A stretch of DNA of 64,000 bases from Paramyrothecium sp. XJ0827 (GCA_020881915.1 JAJFPB010000008.1:2666001-2730000); one strand, 5' to 3'. Shown: positions 43,820 to 54,553, numbered from the stretch's first letter. The notes: generated by a model from the letters alone, not told the origin. Translations and numbers: made by a program.

Positions 43820-44674
43820 TTATTTCAGGTCTACGCCGAAATGGGGGCTCCTCCTTTGAATGCGGGCGTAGATAACAGGCGGCTTTCCTTCGCCAGGAAC
43901 CCGCTGTATCACCTCCAGCGATGGATCCGCCCGGAGCAAGTTGCTGAGCTTGTCGAAACCGAAGCTGCGGGGATCGAAGTCCGGGCGCCACTTCATGATA
44001 AGAGCCCCAAGAGGTGCGAGCGAGGCCCAGCCATCTTCGTCTGAAACTGCGGCAATGGCGTCGTGGATGAAGCTCCGTACACGCATGGGGTCCATCGTGT
44101 CCGGTCTCGGGGTTGCTTCGTGGACGGGACCGTGCGTGCGGCTTGGCTCCCCTGTCTCTCCCTTCGAGATTGCTTCGTGAGGCCGCTTGCTGCCAGTCGG
44201 GGTTGGTGTGGGAGGACTGGCGTTTATAGGTTTGGGCCGAAGGTTCTCCATGTAGATGAACTTGTCGCAGGCTGTGACCAATGCCATGGGCGTCTTGCGC
44301 TCACCGAAGCCGTAGACAACTAACCCTGACTCACGGATGCGCGAGGCTAGCCGGGTAAAGTCGCTGTCACTGGAGACGATACAAAAGCCGTCAAAGCGGT
44401 TGGTGTAGAGCAGGTCCATGGCGTCGATGACCATGGCAGCGTCGGTCGAATTCTTGCCGTGTGTGTAGGCGAACTGCTGGATCGGCTGAATCGAGTTTGC
44501 CAGAAGCTGTTCCTTCCACCCATTCATGTTCAAGCTGGTCCAGTCGCCATAAGCTCGCTTTACAAAGGCCGTACCGTACTTGGCGATCTCGGCGAGCAGG
44601 ACGCTGGCCATTTTAGGCTGCGCATTGTCTGCGTCAATAAGGACGGCGAGCTTGGCCGTCACCTCACTAGTCAT
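43820..44674 (-). CDS. NYN-domain protein with C-terminal LOTUS (OST-HTH) domain
   Basis: An intronless 284-residue protein; the ATG at 44672-44674 gives MTSEVTAKLAVLIDADN. The N-terminal 160 residues are a NYN/LabA-like PIN-fold domain with the expected acidic residues: LIDADN (12-17), NSTDAAMVIDAMDLL, and IVSSDSDFTRLASRIRESG. A Pro/Thr linker follows. The C-terminal 75 residues (FIHDAIAAVSDEDGWASLA to VIYARI) fit an OST-HTH/LOTUS RNA-binding domain. The plan recalls bacterial and eukaryotic NYN-LOTUS proteins related to MARF1 and LabA, thought to act on RNA. The conserved Asp residues suggest nuclease activity, untested here. It is convergent with HET gene 2. Confidence 0.88.
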   Translation of the reverse strand: MTSEVTAKLAVLIDADNAQPKMASVLLAEIAKYGTAFVKRAYGDWTSLNMNGWKEQLLANSIQPIQQFAYTHGKNSTDAAMVIDAMDLLYTNRFDGFCIVSSDSDFTRLASRIRESGLVVYGFGERKTPMALVTACDKFIYMENLRPKPINASPPTPTPTGSKRPHEAISKGETGEPSRTHGPVHEATPRPDTMDPMRVRSFIHDAIAAVSDEDGWASLAPLGALIMKWRPDFDPRSFGFDKLSNLLRADPSLEVIQRVPGEGKPPVIYARIQRRSPHFGVDLK

Positions 44675-45529
44675 GATGATAACTGCTCGAATAGATTGAA
44701 ATTGTGGAAAGTGAGGAAGGTTGAGAAAACAAACATGAAATGCAATGAGATGTAACAAAGACCAAGGATGGCCGTGCATGGGGGCCTAAGACAATACAAA
44801 CGCGCACAAGCTCCAGCACCAGCCAGTGTAACCACGTGATGATGCAGGGATGCCTACTAGCATTGGGCATGATACCGGTATGCATGCACCCGCCCCATGA
44901 AAGAGAATCGCATGGTAACAGTGAATGCGCCAAGTGCTGTACTGTACACTTGCCATGTCATGGTCCGCCAGGAAACTCAGTTGTACCGAAGACAAGGAAT
45001 GGCAACCTTTAAAGATCAGAAGGCTTAACAGAAGCAGAGTGAAGGTATGATTTGGGGCTAATTGTACGTCTCTCTCCCGAACAAGCCGTCCGCTTCTGCC
45101 GCCAGCCCCCATAAGCCGACTGCCGGCACCTTATCCATTCATTTTCAGTCCCTCTCTCGGGGGCCAAAACAGAAGTGAATGAGCATCTGGACTTGAGGAA
45201 GAAGCTTGATATTGGATGGAAGAGCAATTTGCGACATACGACAGCTAAATGAGTGTTCCAATGACTGCAAGACTGCCGGCATTCAGTCAATTCAGCAGGC
45301 ATAGGGCTAGCTACCATGATGGTCAATCAGAATTAATACGTCTTCTGTCCCGTCCCGTCCCTTCTGCTAGGCAGTCGTGGTGCTTCTTACTCACACGACT
45401 CCACACTATGCGATATTCACGTTGCCCTTTAACATATCAATTCGCACATCCTCTGGTCAGCGTCACCGGAGATCCACCACTGCGTAGCCGGATAGTGTTC
45501 TTCACTCTTTAGATCCACCGTGTCGGCAA
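44675..45529. other. Spacer upstream of the NYN gene
   Basis: No gene was recognised; the left part is the NYN promoter. Open frames at 44667-45512 on both strands look incidental. Confidence 0.4.
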
Positions 45530-45880
45530 GCCTTAATCTATATCTTCCGAGAAGCCGGCCGTAAAAGGCCACAAATTCCGCCTTTGCATGTTTCTGCCAA
45601 AACAGGCCCGTGGCCCCTCGCCAAATCTCATAAACACGCCCCGTCCATGTCTTGGTAATGGAACATCGCTTCCACTTATGTCTGCTTCCTCAAACTTCAA
45701 CAGAGGTTTCTGTAGATCAAAGCCACGGATTGCTTAACAGCCATCTCTGGGTTCGATGACATCGGCGCGGAGCCAGAATGTCGAATCATGGTTGATGGTC
45801 GTGTTGTTGATGATGACGATAGCACCTCGAGGGTAGAAGATGGTTCTCGTTGCCAACCTGCAGCCTTTGGGGGCGCGCTA
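45530..45880 (-). pseudogene. Cytochrome P450 relic (C-terminal part)
   Basis: Reverse-strand fragments in at least two frames keep the order of a P450 C-terminus. IFYPRGAIVIINNTTINHD and STFWLRADVIEP lie near 45780-45860, the region after the K-helix up to the P-E-R-W block. RWLLSNPWL follows in another frame, then FMRFGEGPRACFGR near 45605-45650, the heme-binding loop with its Cys, then AKAEFVAFYGRLLG. Stops and frameshifts separate the blocks, and no upstream I-helix or membrane anchor was found. It is unrelated in detail to the intact P450 at 59240. A decayed remnant is the only reasonable reading. Confidence 0.65.
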
Positions 45881-45918
45881 CTTTGCGCGCAATGATCGTA
45901 TTATGGGGAAGAGATGCA

Positions 45919-47087
45919 TCACTTCGGACTTTGCCAACAGTCAGTATCTTGGGCAACCACCAATCTCCTGGAATCGAAAGGGATGATTGTGCAAGCCATG
46001 AAGAGCTTCAGATAACAAAACCTCGGCATGTCAGGGGCAACGGAAAGGCCTGACCGACTCCTTAGCTCAGCCTCTGCCCAGGCGTGGTCAATTTCGTCAA
46101 ATACCTGGTCCCATATGTTGGAGTAGAGCGTAAGGATAATGCAGCAATTGAGCATGGCGCTGGCTGGACATCGATACGAGAAACCCGCCAATATGATACA
46201 GAAGAAGAAGCCGATGGTTAGGAAATAATGAAGCGAGTTGGTCTTATCGATCTCAAGAATCATCTCATCGTATCGGGATAGCCATCTTCCCTGCTTTACG
46301 TCCTCTATTAGAGGGTCCTCGGGCTAACTCTCCAGCTTTAGATCCCTGGAGGAGAACTGATGGTTTGGTATTGTAGTTTTTGAATTCCTCCGGCAGCTCA
46401 ATAGAAAAGAAACAGTTATCTTACCTACGATGTAATTCTTTGTATGGGGGGAAATGCTGATACTCAATCATTGGCCACTTTACTAGTAGATTGATGTATC
46501 TAGACGTTTCTGGTTCTAATTGGCTATCCCTGGTCTGCCACCCTTCTGACTTCCTACGTAACGTAACTTGGGCAGCTTGGGGCATGAGCAATACGTTCTC
46601 CCCTCCTAATGGAGAGTCGAGCTTGGACCAAAACAGAGAGGAAGACAACAAAATTAAAATGGATCGTTTGCAGCAGGATGCCATGGAAGTAGTCGGAGAG
46701 TGGTGTCAAGATGCTTTTAACTAGACAATCGCCGGTTCTTCCACCAAAGCGTCTGCCTCTCGTGGCGGATCATATGACCAATCGCATCGTCCTGTGGGTC
46801 GAGCAGGGGTAACGGAAATATGTGCCCCGAACTGCATTGTCACCGTCATTGGAATGGCCGCAGCAGTGGCTTCTTGGAAGCTCCAGGCAGTCCTGCCTGT
46901 TACTGGTCAGTAAGCTAGACGTCTGCAGTTTGAGGGGAAGTGGCTGACCATTCTGTCCACGCGAAATATGCCTTATCCGTGCTACTCTCCCGCTGCGCCA
47001 CCTCCATTGGTAAATGGCAAGGGCTGTGGTGGGCAGAGCTGCGAAGAGCGCCACGAGGGCGACGATGCTTTCGATCGAGATGGCCAT
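45919..47087 (-). pseudogene. Possible relic of a membrane protein gene
   Basis: The ATG at 47085-47087 opens MAISIESIVALVALFAALPT, a strong membrane segment followed by a basic stretch (IYQWRWRSGRVAR). Protein-like text continues in another frame (FQEATAAAIPMTVTMQFGAH near 46810-46890). A frame at 45919-46263 holds another membrane segment (YFLTIGFFFCIILAGFSY). Stops lie between the blocks and no consistent intron set joins them. I could not name a family. It may be a decayed gene for a small fungal membrane protein, or two unrelated fragments. Confidence 0.3.
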
Positions 47088-47481
47088 CGGCGAAAGCAGT
47101 TTGGTGCCACAAGTCAAGATGGTGAAATTATCGTGCTACTAAATGAATGCAGCTTCAGCACCTTTGCTAACCACCTCTGATCAAGCTCCAGCCTTGGCTC
47201 AATTACTTTGATTCAGGGCGGAGCGTCTCCAGATCAAAATCAAGACTGTATAGATTAGGTTGATGGTGTCATGCAAGCCCTACAACCCGTTCGGGCTGGG
47301 TCGAATAGAGAATAAAGAGAGGCCTAAGATATGGTACAGTGATAAGGCTGGAATGTCCCAAAAAATTGGGTGCACGGGTCTCCAGCCAATGATCGAGGTC
47401 ATGAAATGCTGCCGTACTGGAAACAAACGAGAACTCAACAGATGTTCTCGGCCGGGACTATAGTCTTACGTTTTGATTATA

Positions 47482-48304
47482 AGCTTCTTTGGCCGTCTCA
47501 TTATTGATGGTAAGTGGACCAACACGTGGGAATACATTCGGTAAGCGATCTCAACTTGGTCATCGCGGATTGATGTTTACTGCTGACAGTCCAATCTCTC
47601 CAAATCCGGCGATGTCAAATGGCCCGGGATTGGCACTTACCGCACCAAATACCAATCCCGACTCGCCCGACATTCGCTGCGGCCGGAATCTTCCACTTCT
47701 TGGTTCGAAGTCAGGACTGCTCAAATCAGAGCCGGATATAAAGTTGGCCTTGCCGTCAGTCCAGCGCGGATGGTATAATTTCATACTCGCTAACATAACA
47801 TAGGCTCCCATCAACGATCTCCATTTCATGTATCATCCAGGCTTCGCGTCTGTTTGGCTGTCCAAAGCCCCAGGCGGCGACCTGAAGTCATACACTGGAG
47901 ACGGTGACTGGGTCAAGATATGGATTTGGTGCACCCTACGGCACAGTCACGGGACTAGGAGTCGGACCCTCACTGGAAGCCTCGGAAGGATGTGTTTAAG
48001 TCGCTTTGGGGCACGTACGTGCTAGACAGCGTAAGAAAGCAGCTTTACGTGTTTCGAGTTCAAAGTAAGCTAACAGACATCTCCAGGCCAACTTCACGAT
48101 TCCATCAACCGCCCCTGCCAGGCATTACTTGCTCCGATTTGAGCACATATTCCCTAATGTCCACGACGCCCAGTACTATTACAATTGCGCACATGTTGAG
48201 ATCCTTAATTCCGGTGTTACGGGGACTCCGACTCCGGCAGTCAAAATTCCCAGCGCCTACCAGCGGGGCCAGCCGGGTATGTGTCTGGACATGCGAGAAT
48301 CCTG
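47482..48304 (+). pseudogene. AA9 lytic polysaccharide monooxygenase relic
   Basis: The forward strand keeps the block order of an AA9 (formerly GH61) enzyme. GRLIIDGKWTNTWEYIR (from 47491) ends at a usable donor (GTAAGC), with an acceptor near 47587. Then NTNPDSPDIRCGRN, VRTAQIRAGYKVGLAV, and YHPGFASVWLSKAPGG followed by GDGDWVKIWIW lead up to 47935. After a gap come NFTIPSTAPARHYLLRFEHI, FPNVHDAQYYYNCAHVEI and VTGTPTPAVKIPSAY (48090-48270). Frames change at least three times and stops intervene. No signal peptide or N-terminal copper-ligand His was found. Intact AA9 enzymes oxidatively cleave cellulose. The family call is strong; the gene is dead. Confidence 0.8.
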
Positions 48305-49064
48305 AAGGAATTTTAACATATTCAATTAGTAGATGTGTATTTCGCAACATGCGATCTAACGCTGAATAACAACTTCAATATTTCGTCTAACATGCCTCCC
48401 AAACCCGATATTCGACAGGGTCGAACCGCAGTTTCCAGCTTGATATAGGGACACAAGGTTGACGACCAAGGCAGGAGAACATTTGCATCTCCACATAAGT
48501 TTAGTGTGGACTCAAGTTGCATGTAAACCCAAGATCGGGTGCATTGCTTGGAGGTTAAATTGCACGATGATCATGGCCAGATTTCGGATGCATGCATGCA
48601 TGGCGTAGGACTTTCGGAGACGCACAGGTTTCCCTTCACTATGAATATCGCCGGTTGTATGTATAGGGTAGGTGAATGAACTGGATAGCTTCGGTCTTTC
48701 AACACCAGGTCTTGGCGTTTCCCCAGGCGCGAGCAGTCCAAGGTTGCGGTATTGTGCGAGAAAGAATGAGATAGAGCCAAGGTTAAGGAGATTTCATCAT
48801 GATTAAGGAGGCATGCACAACACACTGCAGCTTGAATTTTATCGTTGCCAAGGATACAGAGTAAGCGACACTGTAATCCACTCTACCCCACTCCAGTGTC
48901 TAGCCACCACCAATCTGGCTTCTTCTCCAGTTTCAAGTTGCTAAAAGGTACTTGGACCCGTGCCTTTGGCTGTTGTGTGGGTGAACAACCCACGCGGGGC
49001 AGATTCTAAAAGTACTGTTGCGCTCTTTGTGCTAAGGCCGTCTCAAGTCGGCAGTATCGTGAAG
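48305..49064. other. Spacer upstream of HET gene 3
   Basis: No gene was recognised. The frame of HET gene 3 stays open upstream of its ATG to 48960 but without another ATG. Confidence 0.4.
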
Positions 49065-50978
49065 ATGGATGAATACTGTCCCGCTTGCCATGCTGGGCAG
49101 CAGTCTCAGCGGTTCTTCATGGACAATGCAGAACCCGATTGTCTGAGTTGCTGGGTCCTAAGTCAGAGTCTCACTCATTTCTTCTACCCAAAAGGGCCGC
49201 GTGGTAGAGTCAGACTCATTCTAGGTCACTTCGACAATGGTGCGCCCCTTGTACAAGTCGCTGGCGCCGATGAGGATGACCAGCCACTAGGTCTCACGTA
49301 CTATGTGAGGTCAGCCCGAGATGCGGAGTTGGTGACCAAGCTTGTTGGGAAATTCTTCGGTTACCTGCCTATCGCTCGTGATATCGAAGCAGTCCCAACC
49401 GGCCAGCATACATTGGACCAGATTCTTGCCTGGGATACACAGTGTCAGCAATCTCACTCGAAATGTCAACGCCAAGTCCCGCGACTTCCTTCACGCGTGA
49501 TAGATGTGCGGGTCACCAATGGGAGGTGCAAGCTACATGAATCTCAGGGAACACATGATACCTACATGACACTATCACACTGCTGGGGAAAACTTCCCAT
49601 CTTGACGACACGGAAGAGCAATTTTGACGCACATCTTGACGGCATCGACATCCAGGCACTCCCAAAGACTTTTCAGGACGCGATATTCCTCACGGCTCGC
49701 CTCGGTATCCGATATTTGTGGATAGATTCTCTCTGCATCGTGCAGGATGACGCCGATGACTGGGCAAAGGAGTCCTCCATGATGGCCGCGATCTACAGCA
49801 ACTCATATCTAACCCTTGCCGCGACCTCTGCCAGGGATGGCTCCGAAGGCTTGTTCAAACCTCGTACTACCGACACCTACTCCAGCAGAATCATTGATCC
49901 TCTGAATCCCACAGAATTCGCGACGGTCTGCTGCATGGCGCGCAGGAAGCATGACTGTTTTCGCGGAGTAGACCAGGATCGTGAAGAAATGGACGAGACA
50001 GCCTTGCCTCTCATGACGCGAGCCTGGGTATTTCAAGAACGACTTTTATCGCCACGAATACTCCACTTCGCGTCCGATGAGCTGGTCTGGGAATGCCAGG
50101 AGAAAACAAACTGCGAATGTGGCTACGCTCCAAACCACAGAGACTTTGAGACGAACAAGTTAAAACATGGCGACAGACTCGGCCCTGACACGCCCGATAG
50201 GATACTATTTCAGGAGCTCGTGAAGGAGAAGCACTGGTACCGTTTGGTGAGAAGCTATACGCGACTCGATATCACCAAGGATGATGACCGACTGCCAGCT
50301 TTCTCCGGTATCGCGAGCACCTTGTTGGTTCCTCATCAATACCTCGCTGGCTTGAGAAGGAGTCATTTCCTGGGGGATCTTTTATGGTCTACGGGTTTAC
50401 AACTCCAAGCCAGGAGGCCGGCGTCCTTCCAAGCTCCGTCGTGGTCTTGGGCGTCAGTCATGGCCCCGATCATACATCCTTCCACTTCCCCACTAGAATG
50501 GGGCACAGATGAGAAGGATGCTTTGGCGCGTGTCTTAGATGTTTCCACGACGCTTTCAAGCCAAGATCCCTTCGGAAGGGTTGGCGGAGGAGAACTGCGC
50601 ATAGAGGGCCGATACTTCACTGCCTTGGTGGTAGAGAAGGACCGGAGCGAGTTGATAGGGTCAACATTCGGTACTCATTGCTTACGCCTCGAGGTGGCCA
50701 ATCTCCCGCCATCCATGTGGCCATTGGAGGTGTCTTGCGACACGATACAGGATGCTCGCGAGGCGCTTGGTTCACAGATGACACTTCTGGCACTTCGGTC
50801 GGAAGCGGACAGGATCCATTTTCTCCTTCTGGCCTCCCACCCGAGCGCACCAGAGAAGATGCAGCGGAAGGGCACAACAACGGTTCTGTCAATTGTCCGT
50901 ACGGATGGCAAGGTACATAGGGTCCCGGCTCATGAGATTCTGGCACGAGCGGAGAGCAAAGAGTTTGTCATTGTGTAG
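49065..50978 (+). CDS. HET domain protein 3
   Basis: An intronless 637-residue protein. The first ATG in frame is 49065 and gives MDEYCPACHAGQQSQ, a Cys-rich start common in this HET class. The HET domain lies at about residues 165-310: DTYMTLSHCWGK, then IRYLWIDSLCIVQDDADDW, then TRAWVFQERLLSPRILHF. The C-terminal part has the SWSWASV-type block (APSWSWASVMAP) found in many HET proteins. Expected role: induction of cell death on hyphal non-self contact. It belongs to the same broad class as HET gene 2, but the two differ outside the motifs, so the duplication is old or they arrived independently. Confidence 0.95.
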   Translation: MDEYCPACHAGQQSQRFFMDNAEPDCLSCWVLSQSLTHFFYPKGPRGRVRLILGHFDNGAPLVQVAGADEDDQPLGLTYYVRSARDAELVTKLVGKFFGYLPIARDIEAVPTGQHTLDQILAWDTQCQQSHSKCQRQVPRLPSRVIDVRVTNGRCKLHESQGTHDTYMTLSHCWGKLPILTTRKSNFDAHLDGIDIQALPKTFQDAIFLTARLGIRYLWIDSLCIVQDDADDWAKESSMMAAIYSNSYLTLAATSARDGSEGLFKPRTTDTYSSRIIDPLNPTEFATVCCMARRKHDCFRGVDQDREEMDETALPLMTRAWVFQERLLSPRILHFASDELVWECQEKTNCECGYAPNHRDFETNKLKHGDRLGPDTPDRILFQELVKEKHWYRLVRSYTRLDITKDDDRLPAFSGIASTLLVPHQYLAGLRRSHFLGDLLWSTGLQLQARRPASFQAPSWSWASVMAPIIHPSTSPLEWGTDEKDALARVLDVSTTLSSQDPFGRVGGGELRIEGRYFTALVVEKDRSELIGSTFGTHCLRLEVANLPPSMWPLEVSCDTIQDAREALGSQMTLLALRSEADRIHFLLLASHPSAPEKMQRKGTTTVLSIVRTDGKVHRVPAHEILARAESKEFVIV

Positions 50979-51698
50979 ATTGAATATCTATGCTGGTACA
51001 CTTTTACTCATGGCGGTTTGCACTCCCTGGGCGACGAAGTCCGGGTTTCACCTATTCCAAGGATTTTCACGGCAATCAACCACTATTCGCAGGTTGTGGC
51101 CAAAGGTGACCTATCGCTTGTGGTTTGCGCATGTCGTGCACATCGATGCCTACTTCAAAGAGATTCGAGCTTACGAATAGCGACCCAAGCTTCAGCCTGA
51201 TTGCGACCGCCGGATCCGCGGAGAATAAATTTTTGCTACGATGTACTGTCAGCCTCAAAATGCGTGATTCAAGAAGCGCTCGGCGAATGCTTGAAAGAGA
51301 AACGGAGCGCATCCAGCCTATCACGCCCAAGTGCCGGGCATGATCTGCGACCGCCACAGGCCCTTCCAGAGTCGGCCAGAATCCTAGAAAGGGCTGTAAG
51401 CAATGCGAGGAAGCGAGACCGAAATCGGTACTAATTTCTTACGAGTGGCAGGGATCAAGCTCCTCTAAACCACTGGATGGGAGCCTATTCGTGCTTACAA
51501 CGCCCTAGCATCCGCCTCTAACTGGCACTAGGGATCCTCTAAATTGATCAAAAATAGCGAAATTATGGTCCCATAAACTATTACCGGGAGCCTGGTTCTC
51601 TGATAAGGCGTGGCAACTCGCTTCGAATATTCCTTGCGACCAATGCCTTGTGCGGCTTTGAATCTTGTTTCCTTTGTTTTCATCAGCAGTCATTCACC
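50979..51698. other. Spacer
   Basis: 3' flank of HET gene 3 and promoter of the membrane protein gene. Short open frames on both strands at 51076-51434 show no recognised domain. Confidence 0.4.
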
Positions 51699-54047
51699 AT
51701 GGCGCACGAGTTGAAGACTTTTCGAGTATCCGTGGACGTCGGCGACGGATTAGATTCCCAGTCCCAGACGCCACTCGAAACTCCGCGGCAAATAGGGCAC
51801 GATTCTGATCAGGAGAAGCTATTACCACAAAACTCATCGCCGAAGCAACGGGGACAGTCTCCTCTCCTTGACAAAAGTCTCTTCAGAAGCCTGCTGTCCT
51901 TCTCATGGCTGATCCACGTGATTGCCCTGGGCTGCACAGGTGCTGCCGTCCAGCTGTCCTTCAACAGCACGTACTGGACAGATGAGGCAGACTGGGACAA
52001 TCGCTTCCTCTGGTCACTCCTCAGGGGAACTCGTATACAAGACATGATCCAATTTGCAGCAAAGCTATACGAGATCATCGTCGTGCTATCACTCTCGGCA
52101 ATGGTCCTGCATGCCCTGCGACGAATGCTCGTTGGGGATGGTGTGGCCTGGGGCCTGATGTCCGGTGCCTATCAAGTCGGTTCCCCCACCTACTTCTTTT
52201 CGCGAGAGCTTTGGGCTCCTCTCATCAAACCGGGCAATTGGAGGAATTTTCTCATGGCTACCGGATTGGCCAGTTTAGTTGTCTACGCCAATATGATCGG
52301 TCCCTTCACTGCCATTGTTCTCAGCCCCGTTCTCGAGTGGTGGCCGGTTCCGGATCCGTACAATGGGGAGGCGTTGACATCGTATATCAACGTCTCTGTT
52401 GATTTCGTCTATCCAGATTTTGTCGCACCGGACCTGGTTCCGGATGGACGTTGCGCAGTTTACACAGAACCAAACTGCCCAGACAGCGGCTTCCGCGAGG
52501 TCAAGAATCTTGTGGAAGCATGGTCCGTAAGCAGTGCAAAGCCACTTACTGAATTAAAACACCCCGGCCCAGAGACAGCCCGTGAATTGATCTCGTCCCT
52601 GCAGTACTCAACAGAGGACGAACACTTGGCGCTTGCAACAACGCTGCATTCAGCTGTGGTGGAACTGGTCGGGTCCTACTGGAACTATTTGGACTCCGAT
52701 GAGACAGATCTCAACATTAACAGATCCAAACGGCCAAGGTTCACCCCGGACGTAGAAGTATATGCGCCACTTGTCCAAGTCCAATGCAATCAATATTCAT
52801 ACAGCGAACTCCGGAAAAGCGGCGGCAAGCCAAGCTTCCAGATGGGAAGAATGCGGAACTTCAGTGCTTACTCCTCAGGACCTCACAAGGACTCCTACAG
52901 AACCAGAAAAGATTGGGAGGTTCCTGCCAAGCTCTGGGATTTTGAGAGGGACAATCTCGACCAGCTAACATTCGACTGGGTTGATGTTGCAGCTCTGGAA
53001 GCCGATGGGCAACCGTCTCTTGGTGCCTTTGTGACGGTCCCAATGACGCGCCATGAGACGAAGAATGGCAACACGACGAATCGGGTGCAGGACAGCTTGT
53101 TGATACCTTGCATCATAGATGCTCGCTGGGCAAAGTCGAAAACTCTCTACGACCCTACCGATGATAACTTGTTGCCAAACGACCTTGTCGACCTCTCAAA
53201 GCTATCCCCGTTCTGGGAAGATAAAGAATATCGCCTCAAGAACCTGGACAAAGCAAATATGCAGATTCTTCCCGACTGGGCTAAATTTCTGAACAACCCA
53301 GTAGTGAATGTCACCAGCGCCTTGGGAAGCAACATGGTGGAGGGTACTGCAATGATTTGGTTGCTGCACAGTTTTGTCTTCCCCGACGACAACGACAACT
53401 GGGAGTTTTCCACGTTCAAGACGGGCAACTTCACCACACAGCCCTTGGGGGGGAAGGCCGACAAGGAGGCTGCTAGAGCTGTCGCATCAACGCTTTCTCT
53501 TGCCATGGCAGATGGCATCTCGCGCGTTGCGTCCGACACGGACTTTGGCGTGGTCACCCATGACAACGGTGATGGGACACTTGCGTGCAAGCAGCTGTGG
53601 CTCCAATCTCTTGGAGGGACGGATGAGCTGTTGCAGAGAAACAAGGAGGAAGTCGAGAGCCTGTACACCATCAACTGGAAGGCCGAGCGCAAGGGGTGGG
53701 GGTACGGCTTTAAGAGCCCTGCCATCATCATCGGGGTTGTGTTGCTTCTCTTGCACGCCGGACTCGTGGTTGCGTTCTGCGCCTACGTCTTGTGGTTCCG
53801 CCTGAAGTCGAACGGTTGGGCGAGCGGCGCCTGGGGCGGGCTCAGCGAAATGCTGGCTCTGGCGATTGCGTCCCGGAAGCCGTCGAATCATCAGCTCATA
53901 AGACACATTGCGGATGGAGAAGACAAGTGGAACACCATGACGACGCCAGTAGTTGTCAGGACTGTGGACCACGAGGGGATAGAGCTGCTCCTCGGCGATG
54001 TCGGCCACGGAAGTCGTCTCACTGTTGGTCGCGCGTACAGTACCTAA
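51699..54047 (+). CDS. Large multispanning membrane protein of unknown function
   Basis: An intronless 782-residue protein. The ATG at 51699 sits in a strong context (CACCATGG); the frame is open further upstream without another good start. An N-terminal cytosolic-type segment of about 65 residues precedes three membrane segments: LLSFSWLIHVIALGCTGAAV, IIVVLSLSAMVLHAL and LMATGLASLVVYANMIG with FTAIVL. A long region of about 450 residues with N-glycosylation sites (NVSVDF, NFSAYS) is probably extracytosolic. A final membrane segment (AIIIGVVLLLLHAGLVVAF) near residues 675-700 is followed by a cytosolic tail. This plan is common among uncharacterised ascomycete proteins, and no catalytic motif was seen. 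The position next to HET gene 3 may be chance. Confidence 0.85.
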   Translation: MAHELKTFRVSVDVGDGLDSQSQTPLETPRQIGHDSDQEKLLPQNSSPKQRGQSPLLDKSLFRSLLSFSWLIHVIALGCTGAAVQLSFNSTYWTDEADWDNRFLWSLLRGTRIQDMIQFAAKLYEIIVVLSLSAMVLHALRRMLVGDGVAWGLMSGAYQVGSPTYFFSRELWAPLIKPGNWRNFLMATGLASLVVYANMIGPFTAIVLSPVLEWWPVPDPYNGEALTSYINVSVDFVYPDFVAPDLVPDGRCAVYTEPNCPDSGFREVKNLVEAWSVSSAKPLTELKHPGPETARELISSLQYSTEDEHLALATTLHSAVVELVGSYWNYLDSDETDLNINRSKRPRFTPDVEVYAPLVQVQCNQYSYSELRKSGGKPSFQMGRMRNFSAYSSGPHKDSYRTRKDWEVPAKLWDFERDNLDQLTFDWVDVAALEADGQPSLGAFVTVPMTRHETKNGNTTNRVQDSLLIPCIIDARWAKSKTLYDPTDDNLLPNDLVDLSKLSPFWEDKEYRLKNLDKANMQILPDWAKFLNNPVVNVTSALGSNMVEGTAMIWLLHSFVFPDDNDNWEFSTFKTGNFTTQPLGGKADKEAARAVASTLSLAMADGISRVASDTDFGVVTHDNGDGTLACKQLWLQSLGGTDELLQRNKEEVESLYTINWKAERKGWGYGFKSPAIIIGVVLLLLHAGLVVAFCAYVLWFRLKSNGWASGAWGGLSEMLALAIASRKPSNHQLIRHIADGEDKWNTMTTPVVVRTVDHEGIELLLGDVGHGSRLTVGRAYST

Positions 54048-54553
54048 CGGTTTTCAAGGACATAAGACTACTTTGAAATAGATTTATTGTTTCTAGACCT
54101 CATTTTTGTAATAGATAGACCACAAGTTGGTCAAACCGCTTGATTAGTTTCTTCAGGCAATTAAAGCATGAAATGCAGTTGAAACGTCCTCCAGTTTTAC
54201 TCGCTAGAAATCTCATGTCATGTCCCTCAACGGCCAAATGCAACTGATTGAGATTGTCACTGTCATGTAGGTCCGTATGCATAGGTTGTGTGTCCATGGG
54301 TTAGGTTTTGCGTGCCTGATCTCTACCTAACCACCATCTGCATACGAGGTCCTTGCAAAGACGGGATGGGCGACTTAATACTGTGGGAGTTGCTCGTTGA
54401 ATGATGATGCTAGTAAACTGTTAAATTGAAGTTGCTAATTGAAAATGCTCATCAGAGGTACTGTAACACCCAGGCTTCAGCATGGTAATTTCATCATTAA
54501 AAACTCCTATCTTTGTCCCGTCAACTCATTCCCAATCACATCTCTGCGACCAG
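54048..54553. other. Spacer between convergent genes
   Basis: 3' flanks of the membrane protein gene and the small zinc-finger gene. Nothing else was recognised. Confidence 0.45.

Noticed and set aside
48960..49064. Longer N-terminus for HET gene 3
   Set aside because: The upstream open frame has no ATG before 49065.
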